A DNA stretch of 64,000 bases from Rhodobacterales bacterium (GTDB lineage: Bacteria > Pseudomonadota > Alphaproteobacteria > Rhodobacterales > Rhodobacteraceae). Position 1 is the first letter of the stretch. Each line of letters opens with the position of its first letter. The stretch spans positions 1 through 64,000 of the forward strand of contig PDRZ01000026.1 of assembly GCA_002747035.1 (NCBI GenBank). Reading direction: 5' to 3'. Positions 9,514 to 17,826 of this stretch are shown here, one piece after another. The notes beneath the pieces are model-generated. The model made no database searches. It saw only the letters and a list, made by a program, of their open reading frames with translations, and was not told where the DNA came from. Both the position numbers and the translations under genes were made by a program.

Positions 9514-10014
9514 ATGGGATACCCTGCGGTTGTGAAACGCATGTTTCCGAATTGGATCGCGGGGGTCTTCTGTCTGCTTCTCTGGGTGCTTCCCGGTCAC
9601 GCGGAGTCCTGTCGGACAAACACGGTCACGCTGCGCGGTGATTGGGGACAGGCGCGGTTCAACGTTGAGGTTGTCGATACGATCGAGACCCGCGCGCGCG
9701 GGTTGATGTTTCGCGAAACCCTGCCCATGAGCGCAGGAATGCTGTTCGTGTACCAGCGTCCCCAAAAAGTTGCATTCTGGATGAAGAACACCCTGATCCC
9801 TCTGGACATGATTTTCGTGGACCCGCGCGGGGTGGTCCAACGGGTTCATCACAACGCGGTGCCCGGGGACATGACCGAGATCCCGGGGGGGCGCAACATC
9901 ATGGTGGTTCTTGAAATCAACGGTGGATTGGCGCGTCGGCTGGGTATTTCCGAGGGCAGCGAGATGCGCCACCCGGCCTTTGACGGCCGGAACGCTGTAT
10001 GGCCGTGCCCCTGA
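9514..10014 (+). CDS. exported DUF192 family protein
   Basis: A protein of the DUF192 family, which forms a small beta-rich domain of unknown function. The first 31 residues contain a hydrophobic core (WIAGVFCLLLWVLPGHA), a likely Sec signal peptide cut after GHA, so the mature protein should be periplasmic. The conserved core is ARGLMFRETLPMSAGMLFV, FWMKNTLIPLDMIFVD and GGRNIMVVLEINGG. The start could be GTG 9511, ATG 9514 or ATG 9541; all keep the signal peptide. It follows the cold-shock gene closely, a pairing I would expect to be conserved in related genomes, but I cannot check this. Confidence 0.88.
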   Translation: MGYPAVVKRMFPNWIAGVFCLLLWVLPGHAESCRTNTVTLRGDWGQARFNVEVVDTIETRARGLMFRETLPMSAGMLFVYQRPQKVAFWMKNTLIPLDMIFVDPRGVVQRVHHNAVPGDMTEIPGGRNIMVVLEINGGLARRLGISEGSEMRHPAFDGRNAVWPCP

Positions 10015-10798
10015 AACCCTGCGGTCTTGGGCCGTTCGAACAGGGCAAAACCGATTCGGGTAAACGATTCGTTTGAAATGTGGCGGATTTGGTCTCAAAT
10101 TGTGTTCAATCTTCCAAAACCCGGCTTATTGATCGCATAACACCGGGATTGGGCGGGGAAAAGTGACGCGGTTCAGAACCCTGAGGCGATGCTGGAAATT
10201 TACCCGCATCGTTTCCAACCTGGAAACGGCCCTCCGTCGCCATTCCGGTTGGAACACCCCCTTCACCCCTCCCTCTAAACCCCCGGCCAAACCCAAGCCA
10301 GGTGCCTTGTTTTGTTAGACAAAAGCGAGTTGGGACAGCGGCGATTCAGAGGCGTGGTTTGGATGAGGAAATGGAAACAATCCCTCAAAAAACGAAGGTT
10401 GAACTCCGCCTTTTGCCTGTCAAAAAAGGGGCGTAAAGGGGGCGTTACACTCATTTTCGCGAGAAATTTATGTTTCGGCAGGGCCGGAGCAGGGGTATTA
10501 ATAAGCATGCCCGACTGGGGGGCATGTCTGTTGGCTGTGGGGCGGCCGCTGAAATCGTTACGCATCCTGCCGGATGTGGAAGGAAGTGAAAATGGTGATC
10601 TGCACACCTATTTTCGCGACCGTTGCTGCCTGTGCCGTGCGTGTCTCGCGTACGCAATCTGCTTGCAATTCCTTTCATCACCGGTCCGTGCGCTAACAGC
10701 AAATGGGATAGGCGCGCAACTTCCCGAACATTACCGGGGCGCGCAACCGCAGCAAGCGGTCGGGGATTGCCCCGGGTAAAATGAAAGGGTCTTGAAAT
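10015..10798 (+). other. long leader or intergenic region before the RTX/Hint gene
   Basis: About 780 bases with no long gene that I believe in. It contains a near-repeat GGGGCGTAAAG/GGGGCGTTACA around 10429-10450, a CATGCCC/GGGCATG hairpin at 10506-10525 and one short ORF with a good ribosome site (annotated separately). The size of the gap suggests complex control of the downstream surface protein gene. Confidence 0.45.
10592..10696 (+). CDS. possible 34-residue small ORF upstream of the RTX/Hint gene
   Basis: ATG to TAA frame of 34 codons plus stop, preceded by AAGGAAGTGAAA, which is a good ribosome site at normal spacing. The product has a short hydrophobic, Cys-containing start (MVICTPIFATVAACAVRV) and a polar tail. 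It could be a small secreted or leader peptide, or chance. It ends about 100 bases before the RTX/Hint start. I know no family for it. Confidence 0.25.
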   Translation: MVICTPIFATVAACAVRVSRTQSACNSFHHRSVR

Positions 10799-13700
10799 AT
10801 GGCTGATCTGGTACTTGATTGGGGGCTTTTTGGAGCCTACGGAACCGCCTTTGGGTCGTCGCAATCTATTGACACAGGTGGTGTCCAGGTAACCGTTGGA
10901 TTCGTGGATGAAGACGAGGGCGCGCAGGCCGTCACCTATAATGCCGACGGATACGTGGCGGAGGGGGAGCCTTTTGACCCCAAATCGCACCTGAAACTGT
11001 TCGGAGAGGGCGGCGAAGGCGGTGTGGACGATACATCGACCACCACGATCGATTTCTCGTCCAGCGACGAAATGTTCGGGGATGAGGTTCAGAACGTGAG
11101 CTTCCGCCTGAATGACGTGGACGCCGGAGGCCAGGGAGAGCCCAGCCTCGATATCATCACCATCCGTGCCTATGACGCCAACGGCAACCTGGTGCCCGTC
11201 ACCGTCACCCCCGGTGGCATGGTCAACACGTCAGGGACGCAGATGTCCGGTGGCGGCGACGATTATGATGCGACCGATCCCAGCGCCTCGGCGCTGGTCC
11301 AGATCGCTGGCCCGCTGTCGCGGATTGAAATCGACTATGACAATGGCCAACTGTACGAACAGCGCGTTCTGGTGTCGGATATTCATTTTTCGACCGTGGA
11401 CGTGCATGACGAGATTCCGGATGCCAATGACGACACCGACACCACGTTGGAAGGCGTTGCGGTGGATGTGGATGTTCTGGGCAATGACAGCGACCCGAAT
11501 GGCGATCCGCTGACCGTGACCATCGCGACCGGCCCGTCCAACGGCACGGCGACCGTGAACCCGGATGGCACCGTCCACTATGTGCCCGATGCAGGGTTCA
11601 CCGGCACGGACACGTTGCAATACACGATCACCGACCCGGATGGAAACACCGACACGGCGACCGTGACCATCACGGTGCGTCCGGATCACGGCGGCAACAA
11701 CGCCCCGGTGGCGGCCGACGACACCGACACCACGCTGGAAGGCGTTGCGGTGGACGTGGATGTTCTGGGCAATGACAGCGACCCGGATGGCGATCCGCTG
11801 ACCGTGACCATCGCGTCCGGCCCGGCCAACGGCACGGCGACCGTGAACCCGGATGGCACCATCAACTATGTGCCCGATGCAGGGTTCACCGGAACGGACA
11901 CGGTGGAATACACCATCACCGATCCCGATGGTGCCACCGATACGGCGACCGTGACGATCACGGTGGAGCCGAACAACCCCACCCGCGACGGTTATGTTGA
12001 CGGGACCGGCGGCGATGATCTGATTGATCCCGGTTACACAGGTGACCCGGATGGGGATTACATCGACAATAACGATGCAATTCTGCCCGGCGAAGGTCCG
12101 AATGATGACATTGTGCGCGCTGACGAAGGCAATGATACCGTGTACGCCGGTGAGGGCGATGACGAGATCCTTGGCGGCGGCGGCAATGACGAGTTGCATG
12201 GCGAAGCTGATAACGACAGCATCATCGGCGAAGAGGGTAATGACATCCTGGACGGCGGTGACGGCGACGACACGCTGCGCGGTGGTGACGGCAACGACAC
12301 GGCCACGGGCGGCGAAGGCGACGATGTGATTGATACTTCGGGCAGCCGTCCGGCGATCGACGTGGTGACCCTGCCGGGTGTGCCGGTTGATGCCAACCCG
12401 GGCGATGACCTTGATTCTGTTGACGGCGGCGCCGGCAATGACGTGATTGAAACCGGCGACGACCGCGATACTGTCGATGGTGGCACCGGCGATGATACGA
12501 TCAACGCAGGTATCGACGACGACATCGTGCGCGGCGGAGACGGCAACGATTACATCATCGACCCGCAAGGCGCGGATAATGTCGATGGCGGTGACGGCGA
12601 CGACACCATTCTGGTTGGTCTCGACACGTTCTCGGATTACACCGGCGATGATCGCAATCTGCCAATCGGCTCCATCGTGACCGACCCCAACACCACCGAT
12701 GGCATGGACACCGTGCATGGTGGTGCGGGCAACGATTCGATCATGACCGGCGACGACGCGGACTGGATCGACGGCGGCACCGGTGCGGACACCATCGTAT
12801 CCGGCATCGACGATGACACCGTCATCGCGGGTGACGGTGACGACAGCGTCATCGGCGGCCACGGCTCGGACAGCATTACCGGCAACGCAGGCGACGACTA
12901 TATCGACGCCAGTGCGGAAACCTCGGGCTATCTCTTCCCGAACGAACCGGATGCAACCGATCCGATCCCGGAAAACGACATGGACACCGTTTTTGGTGGC
13001 ACGGGCAATGACACGATCATCACCGGCGACGATGATGACAGCGTGGATGGCGGCACCGGCAATGACATGATCGACGGTGGGATTGACGACGATATCCTGC
13101 GCGGTCGCGCAGGTGACGACAGCATCACCGGCGGTCTGGGTGCCGATACTGTGACCGGCGGGCTTGGTGAAGACGTGATCTATGGCGACAACGAGGGTGA
13201 GGTTTACCTGACCGACGATGTCGACCCGGATCCCGATGACAACCGCGACCTGTTGGATGGCCGTCAAGACAATGACACCATCTATGGTGGCGACGACGAC
13301 GATACCTTGTTGGGTGGGCTTGGCGACGACTATCTGGATGGCGGCATCGACGAGGACAGCATCGAAGGCGGATCCGGCGACGATACCATCGTTGGTGGTC
13401 AGGGTGCCGACAGCATCTATGGTCAAGGTGGTCGCGACAGCATCGTTGGCGGCAACGGCGGGGACTTTGTCCACGGTGGCAGCTCGCCCACAGGGATTGC
13501 GCCCGATGGTCGGCCCTTTGACTATGATACGCTGGACCTGAGCGGATCGACCCCAGCGGGCGGCCGGATCGACATCACCTATACCTCTGCGGATCGCGAG
13601 GATGGGCATGTTGATTTCTTCGATGCCGATGGCAACGATCTGGGCCGGTTGGAATTCCGGGATATCGAGAACGTCATCCCCTGTTTCACCCCCGGCACCG

Positions 13701-14263
13701 CGATTGCGACGCCCAAGGGCGAACGGTTGGTCGAAGAGCTCAAAGTGGGTGACAAGATCATCACCCGCGACAACGGGATCCAGGAAATCCAGTGGATGGG
13801 CACCCGTGCCCTGACCGGTCACGACCTGGCCCGCGCGCCGCATCTGCGTCCGGTTCTGATCCAGAAGGGCAGCCTTGGCAACAACCTGCCAGAGCATGAC
13901 ATCCTGGTCAGCCCGCAGCACCGCATGTTGCTCAACAACGAGAAAACCGCGCTCTACTTCGAAGATCGCGAGGTTCTCGCCGCCGCCAAGCACCTGACCG
14001 ATATGCCGGGTGTGGACGAGGTGGGGACATTGGGGGTCACCTATGTGCACTTCATGTTCGAGCGTCACGAGGTGGTTCTGTCCAACGGCGTGTGGTCCGA
14101 AAGCTTCCAGCCCGGTCAGTCGGTCATGGATGGCATGGGTGAAGAGCAACGGAACGAGATCTTTGAACTCTTCCCCGAGCTGAAGACTCGTGAAGGTCTG
14201 GATGATTATGCCGCCGCGCGCCGTTCGTTGAAAAAGCACGAAGCGCGTCTGCTGGTCCGCTAA
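10799..14263 (+). CDS. large cadherin-like / RTX / Hint-domain protein
   Basis: A 1154-residue, very acidic, probably secreted calcium-binding protein. Residues 1-205 are an N-terminal domain that I do not recognise (MADLVLDWGLFGAYGTAFG). Residues about 210-390 hold two near-identical cadherin-like or bacterial Ig repeats (VDVDVLGNDSDPNGDPLTV). Residues about 415-950 hold many RTX nonapeptide repeats of the GGxGxDx type, which bind Ca2+ in beta-rolls. Cys962 opens a Hint domain (CFTPGTAIATPKGERLVEEL), followed by the block with VSPQHRML and the FERHEVVLSNGVWSESF strands. RTX proteins commonly leave by type I secretion, and the Hint domain is a self-cleaving fold in relatives, so C-terminal processing is possible. 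No type I secretion genes are in the window. The 11-bp-stem terminator at 14358 follows. Confidence 0.9.
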   Translation: MADLVLDWGLFGAYGTAFGSSQSIDTGGVQVTVGFVDEDEGAQAVTYNADGYVAEGEPFDPKSHLKLFGEGGEGGVDDTSTTTIDFSSSDEMFGDEVQNVSFRLNDVDAGGQGEPSLDIITIRAYDANGNLVPVTVTPGGMVNTSGTQMSGGGDDYDATDPSASALVQIAGPLSRIEIDYDNGQLYEQRVLVSDIHFSTVDVHDEIPDANDDTDTTLEGVAVDVDVLGNDSDPNGDPLTVTIATGPSNGTATVNPDGTVHYVPDAGFTGTDTLQYTITDPDGNTDTATVTITVRPDHGGNNAPVAADDTDTTLEGVAVDVDVLGNDSDPDGDPLTVTIASGPANGTATVNPDGTINYVPDAGFTGTDTVEYTITDPDGATDTATVTITVEPNNPTRDGYVDGTGGDDLIDPGYTGDPDGDYIDNNDAILPGEGPNDDIVRADEGNDTVYAGEGDDEILGGGGNDELHGEADNDSIIGEEGNDILDGGDGDDTLRGGDGNDTATGGEGDDVIDTSGSRPAIDVVTLPGVPVDANPGDDLDSVDGGAGNDVIETGDDRDTVDGGTGDDTINAGIDDDIVRGGDGNDYIIDPQGADNVDGGDGDDTILVGLDTFSDYTGDDRNLPIGSIVTDPNTTDGMDTVHGGAGNDSIMTGDDADWIDGGTGADTIVSGIDDDTVIAGDGDDSVIGGHGSDSITGNAGDDYIDASAETSGYLFPNEPDATDPIPENDMDTVFGGTGNDTIITGDDDDSVDGGTGNDMIDGGIDDDILRGRAGDDSITGGLGADTVTGGLGEDVIYGDNEGEVYLTDDVDPDPDDNRDLLDGRQDNDTIYGGDDDDTLLGGLGDDYLDGGIDEDSIEGGSGDDTIVGGQGADSIYGQGGRDSIVGGNGGDFVHGGSSPTGIAPDGRPFDYDTLDLSGSTPAGGRIDITYTSADREDGHVDFFDADGNDLGRLEFRDIENVIPCFTPGTAIATPKGERLVEELKVGDKIITRDNGIQEIQWMGTRALTGHDLARAPHLRPVLIQKGSLGNNLPEHDILVSPQHRMLLNNEKTALYFEDREVLAAAKHLTDMPGVDEVGTLGVTYVHFMFERHEVVLSNGVWSESFQPGQSVMDGMGEEQRNEIFELFPELKTREGLDDYAAARRSLKKHEARLLVR
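11429..11965 (+). repeat. tandem 249-bp duplication encoding two cadherin-like repeats
   Basis: Bases 11429-11677 and 11717-11965 align without gaps over 249 positions with about 18 differences by my count. Each unit encodes one cadherin-like/Ig domain of the large RTX protein. Both open with the same protein segment (DDTDTTLEGVAVDVDVLGN) and end with TDTATVTITV. The identity at third positions suggests a fairly recent duplication or gene conversion. Confidence 0.85.
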
Positions 14264-14282
14264 ACTTTACCGATATCAGGTT

Positions 14283-14302
14283 GGGCACCCTCCGGGGTGC
14301 CC
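14283..14302 (+). terminator. hairpin just after the RTX/Hint gene
   Basis: GGGCACCC and GGGTGCCC form an 8-bp stem around a 4-base loop, 20 bases after the stop codon. No T-run follows, so it may protect the 3' end or act together with the stronger terminator 55 bases further on. Confidence 0.5.
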
Positions 14303-14357
14303 ACCAACGAAATATGCAGCTGCAATGTGTGGACCAAGACCCCCACACATGCAGACA

Positions 14358-14390
14358 GGGAAGAGATGTGCGATCATCTCTTCCCTTTTT
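14358..14390 (+). terminator. strong intrinsic terminator of the RTX/Hint gene
   Basis: GGGAAGAGATG (14358-14368) pairs perfectly with CATCTCTTCCC (14375-14385) around a 6-base loop, and TTTTT follows directly. This is a textbook rho-independent terminator on the plus strand and closes the RTX/Hint transcription unit. Confidence 0.9.
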
Positions 14391-14656
14391 GTATTTGTGG
14401 CTGTGTTGGAGGTCTGATCCGGGAACCGGGTCGGGTCTGGTTGAGAGTCGGCAGCGGGGCACAGGAGGGGAAAGGCTACAGGCTTACCCGCCAGAGGGTG
14501 TATTTTCGCAGAATAACCCGGGGATCGCCATTTCGCTGCCCTTGTTGGGCCATAGAATGGCCGCAGGGTGACGCTAGTTTGTGACTCGTGGTGGAGCGGC
14601 CGTTGTATTGGTCGATCCCGGAGTGGGTTAAAAGTTAAATTTGGTAAGAAGTGAAA

Positions 14657-14941
14657 ATGTATAACAGCCAGATGTACAACATCCAAAGGCACGACACTCC
14701 CTGGCCGGATCAGGCGGGGGATACGTATGAAGTATCCCCGCGCTGTTTTGGGCTTGGCGAAGACGTGATTATCGGTGGCGCGATCGGCCCATGTTACAGG
14801 TCGATTGATCTGAGTGCCCTGACCTTTCCGGTCAATATTTATTGGAAAGACAACGCCTCGGGCGTCATCACGGATGGCGCGGACAGCATCGTTTTTCAGG
14901 GCGTCGATCACATTATCCTGCCCGATTGCATGGCAGAATAA
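14657..14941 (+). CDS. 94-residue orphan resembling the segment before a Hint domain
   Basis: I do not recognise a named family. The ATG at 14657 has TAAGAAG as a ribosome site; a GTG at 14651 would add two residues. The C-terminal part (NASGVITDGADSIVFQGVDHIILPDCMAE) looks like the stretch that runs into a Hint domain in roseobacter proteins: compare DNGRLEF-type strands and RDIENVIPCFTPGT in the large protein upstream. Here the frame stops just where the Hint catalytic Cys would be, in PDCMAE. It contains three cysteines and no signal peptide. It could be a truncated duplicate of a Hint protein or a small protein in its own right. It converges with the MobA-like gene 6 bases away. Confidence 0.5.
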   Translation: MYNSQMYNIQRHDTPWPDQAGDTYEVSPRCFGLGEDVIIGGAIGPCYRSIDLSALTFPVNIYWKDNASGVITDGADSIVFQGVDHIILPDCMAE

Positions 14942-14947
14942 ACGAGG

Positions 14948-15553
14948 TCAGCCTGGACTGCGCGCGGCGCGCCAGGTGGCCCAGTCTTCGGGAGTGTCAA
15001 GATCGCGTGTGGCGCGTGTGCCGGGCAAGGGTACAGGCACCACGTGATCGCGATTGGCGCGCAGGATATCCCGCGCCCCCCGGTCTTTGGTCACAGTCTG
15101 CAATGCCCCAAAGACCGCGCGCGGGAAAATCACCGGGTGTCCCCCGGTTCCGGCGTCGTCCTGTGCCTGCAGGAGGGCGCCGGGCTGCGTTTTGGCCGCA
15201 TCCAGCAGGGTTTCGAAATCCGCGGTTTCAAGTTCGGGCAGGTCGGCGGGGGTGATCATTACGGCGCGGATCGCGGCGGGCAGGGCCGCCACCCCGGCGC
15301 GCAGCGAGGCGGACATGCCGTTGGCCGCATCCGGCACTGCAATCGGGGTGGTGCCGTGGGCAAGAAGCTGTGAACGGGGATGATCCAATGCGGGCAGGGT
15401 GACAAAGACCGGCGCGCCGGTGGCCTTGGCCTGGGTTGTGATGTGACGCAGAAGGGGCGTGCCGTTGATATCTTCGCACAGCTTGTCCCGTCCACCCATG
15501 CGCGACGACGCGCCTGCGGCAAGGATCAGGATTGCGATTTGATGTCCCATCAT
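14948..15553 (-). CDS. MobA-like NTP transferase (molybdenum cofactor nucleotidyltransferase family)
   Basis: A 201-residue protein of the MobA/MocA family, which joins CTP or GTP to molybdopterin. The N-terminal ILAAGASSRMGGRDKL (residues 9-24) is the NTP-binding signature, and TPADLPELE near 100 is the metal-binding Asp region (PADxP). Its C-terminal GTRATRDLDTPEDWATWR is also usual in the family. I chose the ATG pair at 15550/15553; the longer open frame upstream translates a decayed gene in another frame. In roseobacters such genes often sit near xdhC or coxF-type genes, but none is seen here, so the cofactor form is unknown. Confidence 0.85.
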   Translation of the reverse strand: MMGHQIAILILAAGASSRMGGRDKLCEDINGTPLLRHITTQAKATGAPVFVTLPALDHPRSQLLAHGTTPIAVPDAANGMSASLRAGVAALPAAIRAVMITPADLPELETADFETLLDAAKTQPGALLQAQDDAGTGGHPVIFPRAVFGALQTVTKDRGARDILRANRDHVVPVPLPGTRATRDLDTPEDWATWRAARSPG

Positions 15554-15629
15554 TCCCCGAAGTGCCGGAGGGGAGGTTGCGTGTCTCCGGTGGGCGTATT
15601 TTCGGGAAAGAGCACGGGCAGGTAAAGGG

Positions 15630-15832
15630 TCAACCGCGCATCCGGGCTCCATCAGCGTCAAAGAGCGGGGTGGTGATCCGCCTGGCCTTGCGCATTTGGC
15701 CGAGGATTTCGATTTCGCCCTCAGGGCCGGCGGCGGCACGGGCGCGGGGGACAAACCCTTGCGCGATGGATTTGCCGGCGTGGTGCGCAAAGGCCGTGCG
15801 GGGTGGCGAGACCTGTGGCCATACCGCAGGTG
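15630..15832 (-). pseudogene. C-terminal remnant of a dimethylglycine/sarcosine dehydrogenase-like protein
   Basis: On the minus strand a frame reads HHAGKSIAQGFVPRA, then EGEIEILGQMRKARRITTP and LFDADGARMRG before a TGA at 15630-15632. This matches, by eye, the C-terminal barrel of glycine-cleavage-T-type dehydrogenases (pattern GKSIALGFVP ... VEILG ... PLFDPDGxRMRG). Upstream of HHAGK the frame breaks: the neighbouring frame gives GLATPHG, which would fit the expected sequence, so a frameshift is likely. The rest of the gene is replaced by aroB. I therefore call it a remnant of a once longer gene, not a functional CDS. Confidence 0.55.
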
Positions 15833-16957
15833 TCAGTTTCGCATGGACAGGGCGTCGGTCAGCACCGCGCGGACAAGGCCCGGGTCCACATCTGCCGTCA
15901 CGAAGGCGTCGCCGATGCCGTGCGCCAGAATGAAACGCAGTTTGCCATCTACCACTTTCTTGTCCTGGGCCATGAGCGCGATCAGGGCGTCCGCATCCGG
16001 CAATTCCCCTGAAATATCAGAAAGATCGACCTTCATGTTCATGTCGCGCAGGTGCTGGCGCACCCGGCTTGGGGCCTCTTGGCTGCACAGCCCCATCCGG
16101 GCGGAGAGTTCAAAGGCAAGCGCACAGCCGATCGCCACGCCTTCGCCATGCAACAGCCGGTCGGAATAGCCCGTTGCCGCCTCGAGCGCGTGACAGAAGG
16201 TGTGGCCGAGGTTCAACAGCGCGCGGTCGCCCTGTTCCGTTTCATCGCGCGCGACGATGTCGGCTTTCATCTTGCAGGAACGTTTTACGGCGTGAACCCG
16301 CGCCGCCATATCCCCGGCGGCCGCATGGGGGGCGTTCTGTTCCAGCCAGTCAAAGAAGGCGGCGTCCCCCAGCAGCCCGTATTTCACAACCTCGCCATAT
16401 CCGGCCAGAAAATCGCGTTCGGTCAGCGTGCCCAACACGCCCGTATCCGCGATGACCAGAGAGGGTTGGTGGAATGCGCCGATCAGGTTTTTGCCATGCG
16501 GGGTGTTGATGCCGGTTTTTCCGCCGACCGAGCTGTCCACCTGTGCCAGCAGGCTGGTGGGAATCTGGACGAATCGCACGCCCCGGCGCAGCACGGCAGC
16601 GGCAAACCCCACAAGGTCGCCGATTACCCCACCGCCAAAGGCGACCACGATGTCGTTGCGTTCCACCTTTTGGTCCAGCAACCATTCCACGGTCCGGGAA
16701 AAATGCGGCCAGGATTTGGTGGCTTCGCCCGCGGGCAGGGTCAGGGACACCATGTCGATCCCCGCCGCGCCCAGCCCCGAGCGCAGGCCGTCAAGATGCA
16801 GCGCACCGACGTTTTCATCGGTGATCACGGCCACACGGGGGCGGCGCAGCAACGGGGCGATCAGCCCGCCGCATTCGGCCAGCAGTCCGGGACCGATATG
16901 GATGTCATAGGACCGTGCGCCAAGATCCACATGGACGAGTTCACGCGGTCGGGTCAT
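15833..16957 (-). CDS. aroB: 3-dehydroquinate synthase
   Basis: Second enzyme of the shikimate pathway: converts DAHP to 3-dehydroquinate with NAD+ and a divalent metal in the cytoplasm. The 374-residue protein shows the NAD-binding GGGVIGDLVGFAAAVLRRGVRFVQIPTSLLAQVDSSVGGKTGIN stretch in its middle (quoted here only in part by its core, GGGVIGDLVGF), the metal-binding LLNLGHTFCHALE block with its His, and LLHGEGVAIG. Its ATG overlaps the aroK stop by four bases (ATGA), so aroK and aroB are translationally coupled, the usual alphaproteobacterial order. Confidence 0.96.
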   Translation of the reverse strand: MTRPRELVHVDLGARSYDIHIGPGLLAECGGLIAPLLRRPRVAVITDENVGALHLDGLRSGLGAAGIDMVSLTLPAGEATKSWPHFSRTVEWLLDQKVERNDIVVAFGGGVIGDLVGFAAAVLRRGVRFVQIPTSLLAQVDSSVGGKTGINTPHGKNLIGAFHQPSLVIADTGVLGTLTERDFLAGYGEVVKYGLLGDAAFFDWLEQNAPHAAAGDMAARVHAVKRSCKMKADIVARDETEQGDRALLNLGHTFCHALEAATGYSDRLLHGEGVAIGCALAFELSARMGLCSQEAPSRVRQHLRDMNMKVDLSDISGELPDADALIALMAQDKKVVDGKLRFILAHGIGDAFVTADVDPGLVRAVLTDALSMRN

Positions 16958-17517
16958 GGCGTATCTCCGTGAGTTCTGGTGAGCACGTCGGGGCGCGTTT
17001 CCAGCGCCGAGAGGACGAGATCGGTGGTGTCTTTAATCGAAAGGTCCGCGCGGGGTTTCACATTCAGATCGGCCAGGGCATAGATCGGGGTCCGCGCGGT
17101 GTAGAGGTCTGTTAATGTGGCCAGAGGGTTAGCTGTGCGAAGTAAGGGCCTGGTATCTTTGTGTTTTACCCGGTCCCACAGCAGATCGAGATCGGCATTG
17201 AGACAGACCGACACCCCCATGCGCGAAATCAGTTCGCGATTGGTGGGCGACAGAAACGCCCCGCCCCCCGTAGAGAGCACCCCCTTGTCCGGCGCAGCCA
17301 GCAGGCGCTGGATCACCTCGGTTTCACGCGCGCGGAAAAAGGCTTCGCCGTCGCGTTCGAAAATTTCGGCGATGGTCATGTTGGCGGCGGTCACGATTTC
17401 GGCGTCGGAATCCATGAACCCAACCCCAAGACGGGCCGCGAGCGACTTGCCCACTGCGGTTTTTCCCGCGCCCATCATGCCAACCAGAACGATGGTTTTG
17501 GACACATTCCAGCCCAT
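16954..17517 (-). CDS. aroK: shikimate kinase
   Basis: Phosphorylates shikimate at the 3-hydroxyl with ATP. The 187-residue protein has the P-loop GMMGAGKTAVGKSLA (residues 13-27), the shikimate-binding DSDAEIV and EAFFRARE segments, and STGGGAFL. The start at 17517 (MGWNVSKTIVL) puts the P-loop at the normal place; an ATG at 17604 would add 29 residues of unlike composition. An AGGGGG ribosome site precedes 17517. It is first in the aroK-aroB unit. Confidence 0.94.
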   Translation of the reverse strand: MGWNVSKTIVLVGMMGAGKTAVGKSLAARLGVGFMDSDAEIVTAANMTIAEIFERDGEAFFRARETEVIQRLLAAPDKGVLSTGGGAFLSPTNRELISRMGVSVCLNADLDLLWDRVKHKDTRPLLRTANPLATLTDLYTARTPIYALADLNVKPRADLSIKDTTDLVLSALETRPDVLTRTHGDTP

Positions 17518-17676
17518 GAAATTTCCGCGCCCCCTGTACTGTGCCCTGTACCGCGCCCACAAGCCCGTGTCGGCAGGAGGACGCCAATTCGACATTTGTG
17601 ACACTGAATGACGTGATCTTGGGGAAAAGGCCAGTTATAAGTATTGCAAAACACGAACCGAGGCTACGGATTATTT

Positions 17677-17826
17677 ATGGGGCGCATCATCAAGCTTTTG
17701 GTATTACTGGTCATTCTGGGCTTTGTCGGCTTGGTGGGATATGCGTATCTGGGGCCATTTTTCGGGGCGGATTTCAATCCGCCCAGCGAGGAGATTCGTG
17801 AGGTCATCGAGCTGGACGTTTCCTGA
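17677..17826 (+). CDS. small single-span membrane protein
   Basis: A 49-residue protein: MGRIIKLLVLLVILGFVGLVGYAYLG is one transmembrane helix with a positive N-terminus, then an acidic tail with FGADFNPPSEEIREVIELDVS. A GTG/ATG 33 bases upstream is also in frame. Its last 29 bases overlap the start of the next gene, which points to translational coupling. Similar short proteins precede a secreted helical protein and xerD in what I recall of roseobacter genomes, but I cannot verify this. Function unknown. Confidence 0.7.
   Translation: MGRIIKLLVLLVILGFVGLVGYAYLGPFFGADFNPPSEEIREVIELDVS

Noticed and set aside
10312-10779. 155-codon plus-strand frame before the RTX gene
   Set aside because: Composition unlike neighbours, no ribosome site, no domain, and it includes a different short ORF with a better start.
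12100-13480. Repeat array suggestive of CRISPR
   Set aside because: The repeats are in-frame RTX nonapeptide codons of variable sequence without constant spacers; no cas genes.
11231-14239. 1002-codon open frame on the minus strand opposite the RTX gene
   Set aside because: It is the antisense shadow of GGxGxD repeats, which read as valine/isoleucine/alanine-rich repeats in reverse; no ribosome site or domain.
13682-14263. Hint domain as an intein
   Set aside because: There is no C-terminal extein; the protein ends with the domain and its tail, so it is a stand-alone Hint domain rather than a splicing element.
14500-15610. GTATTTTCG motifs at about 14505 and 15595
   Set aside because: The shared GTGTATTTTCG/GCGTATTTTCG strings are short, and I could not extend the similarity beyond about 12 bases, so I do not call a repeat family.
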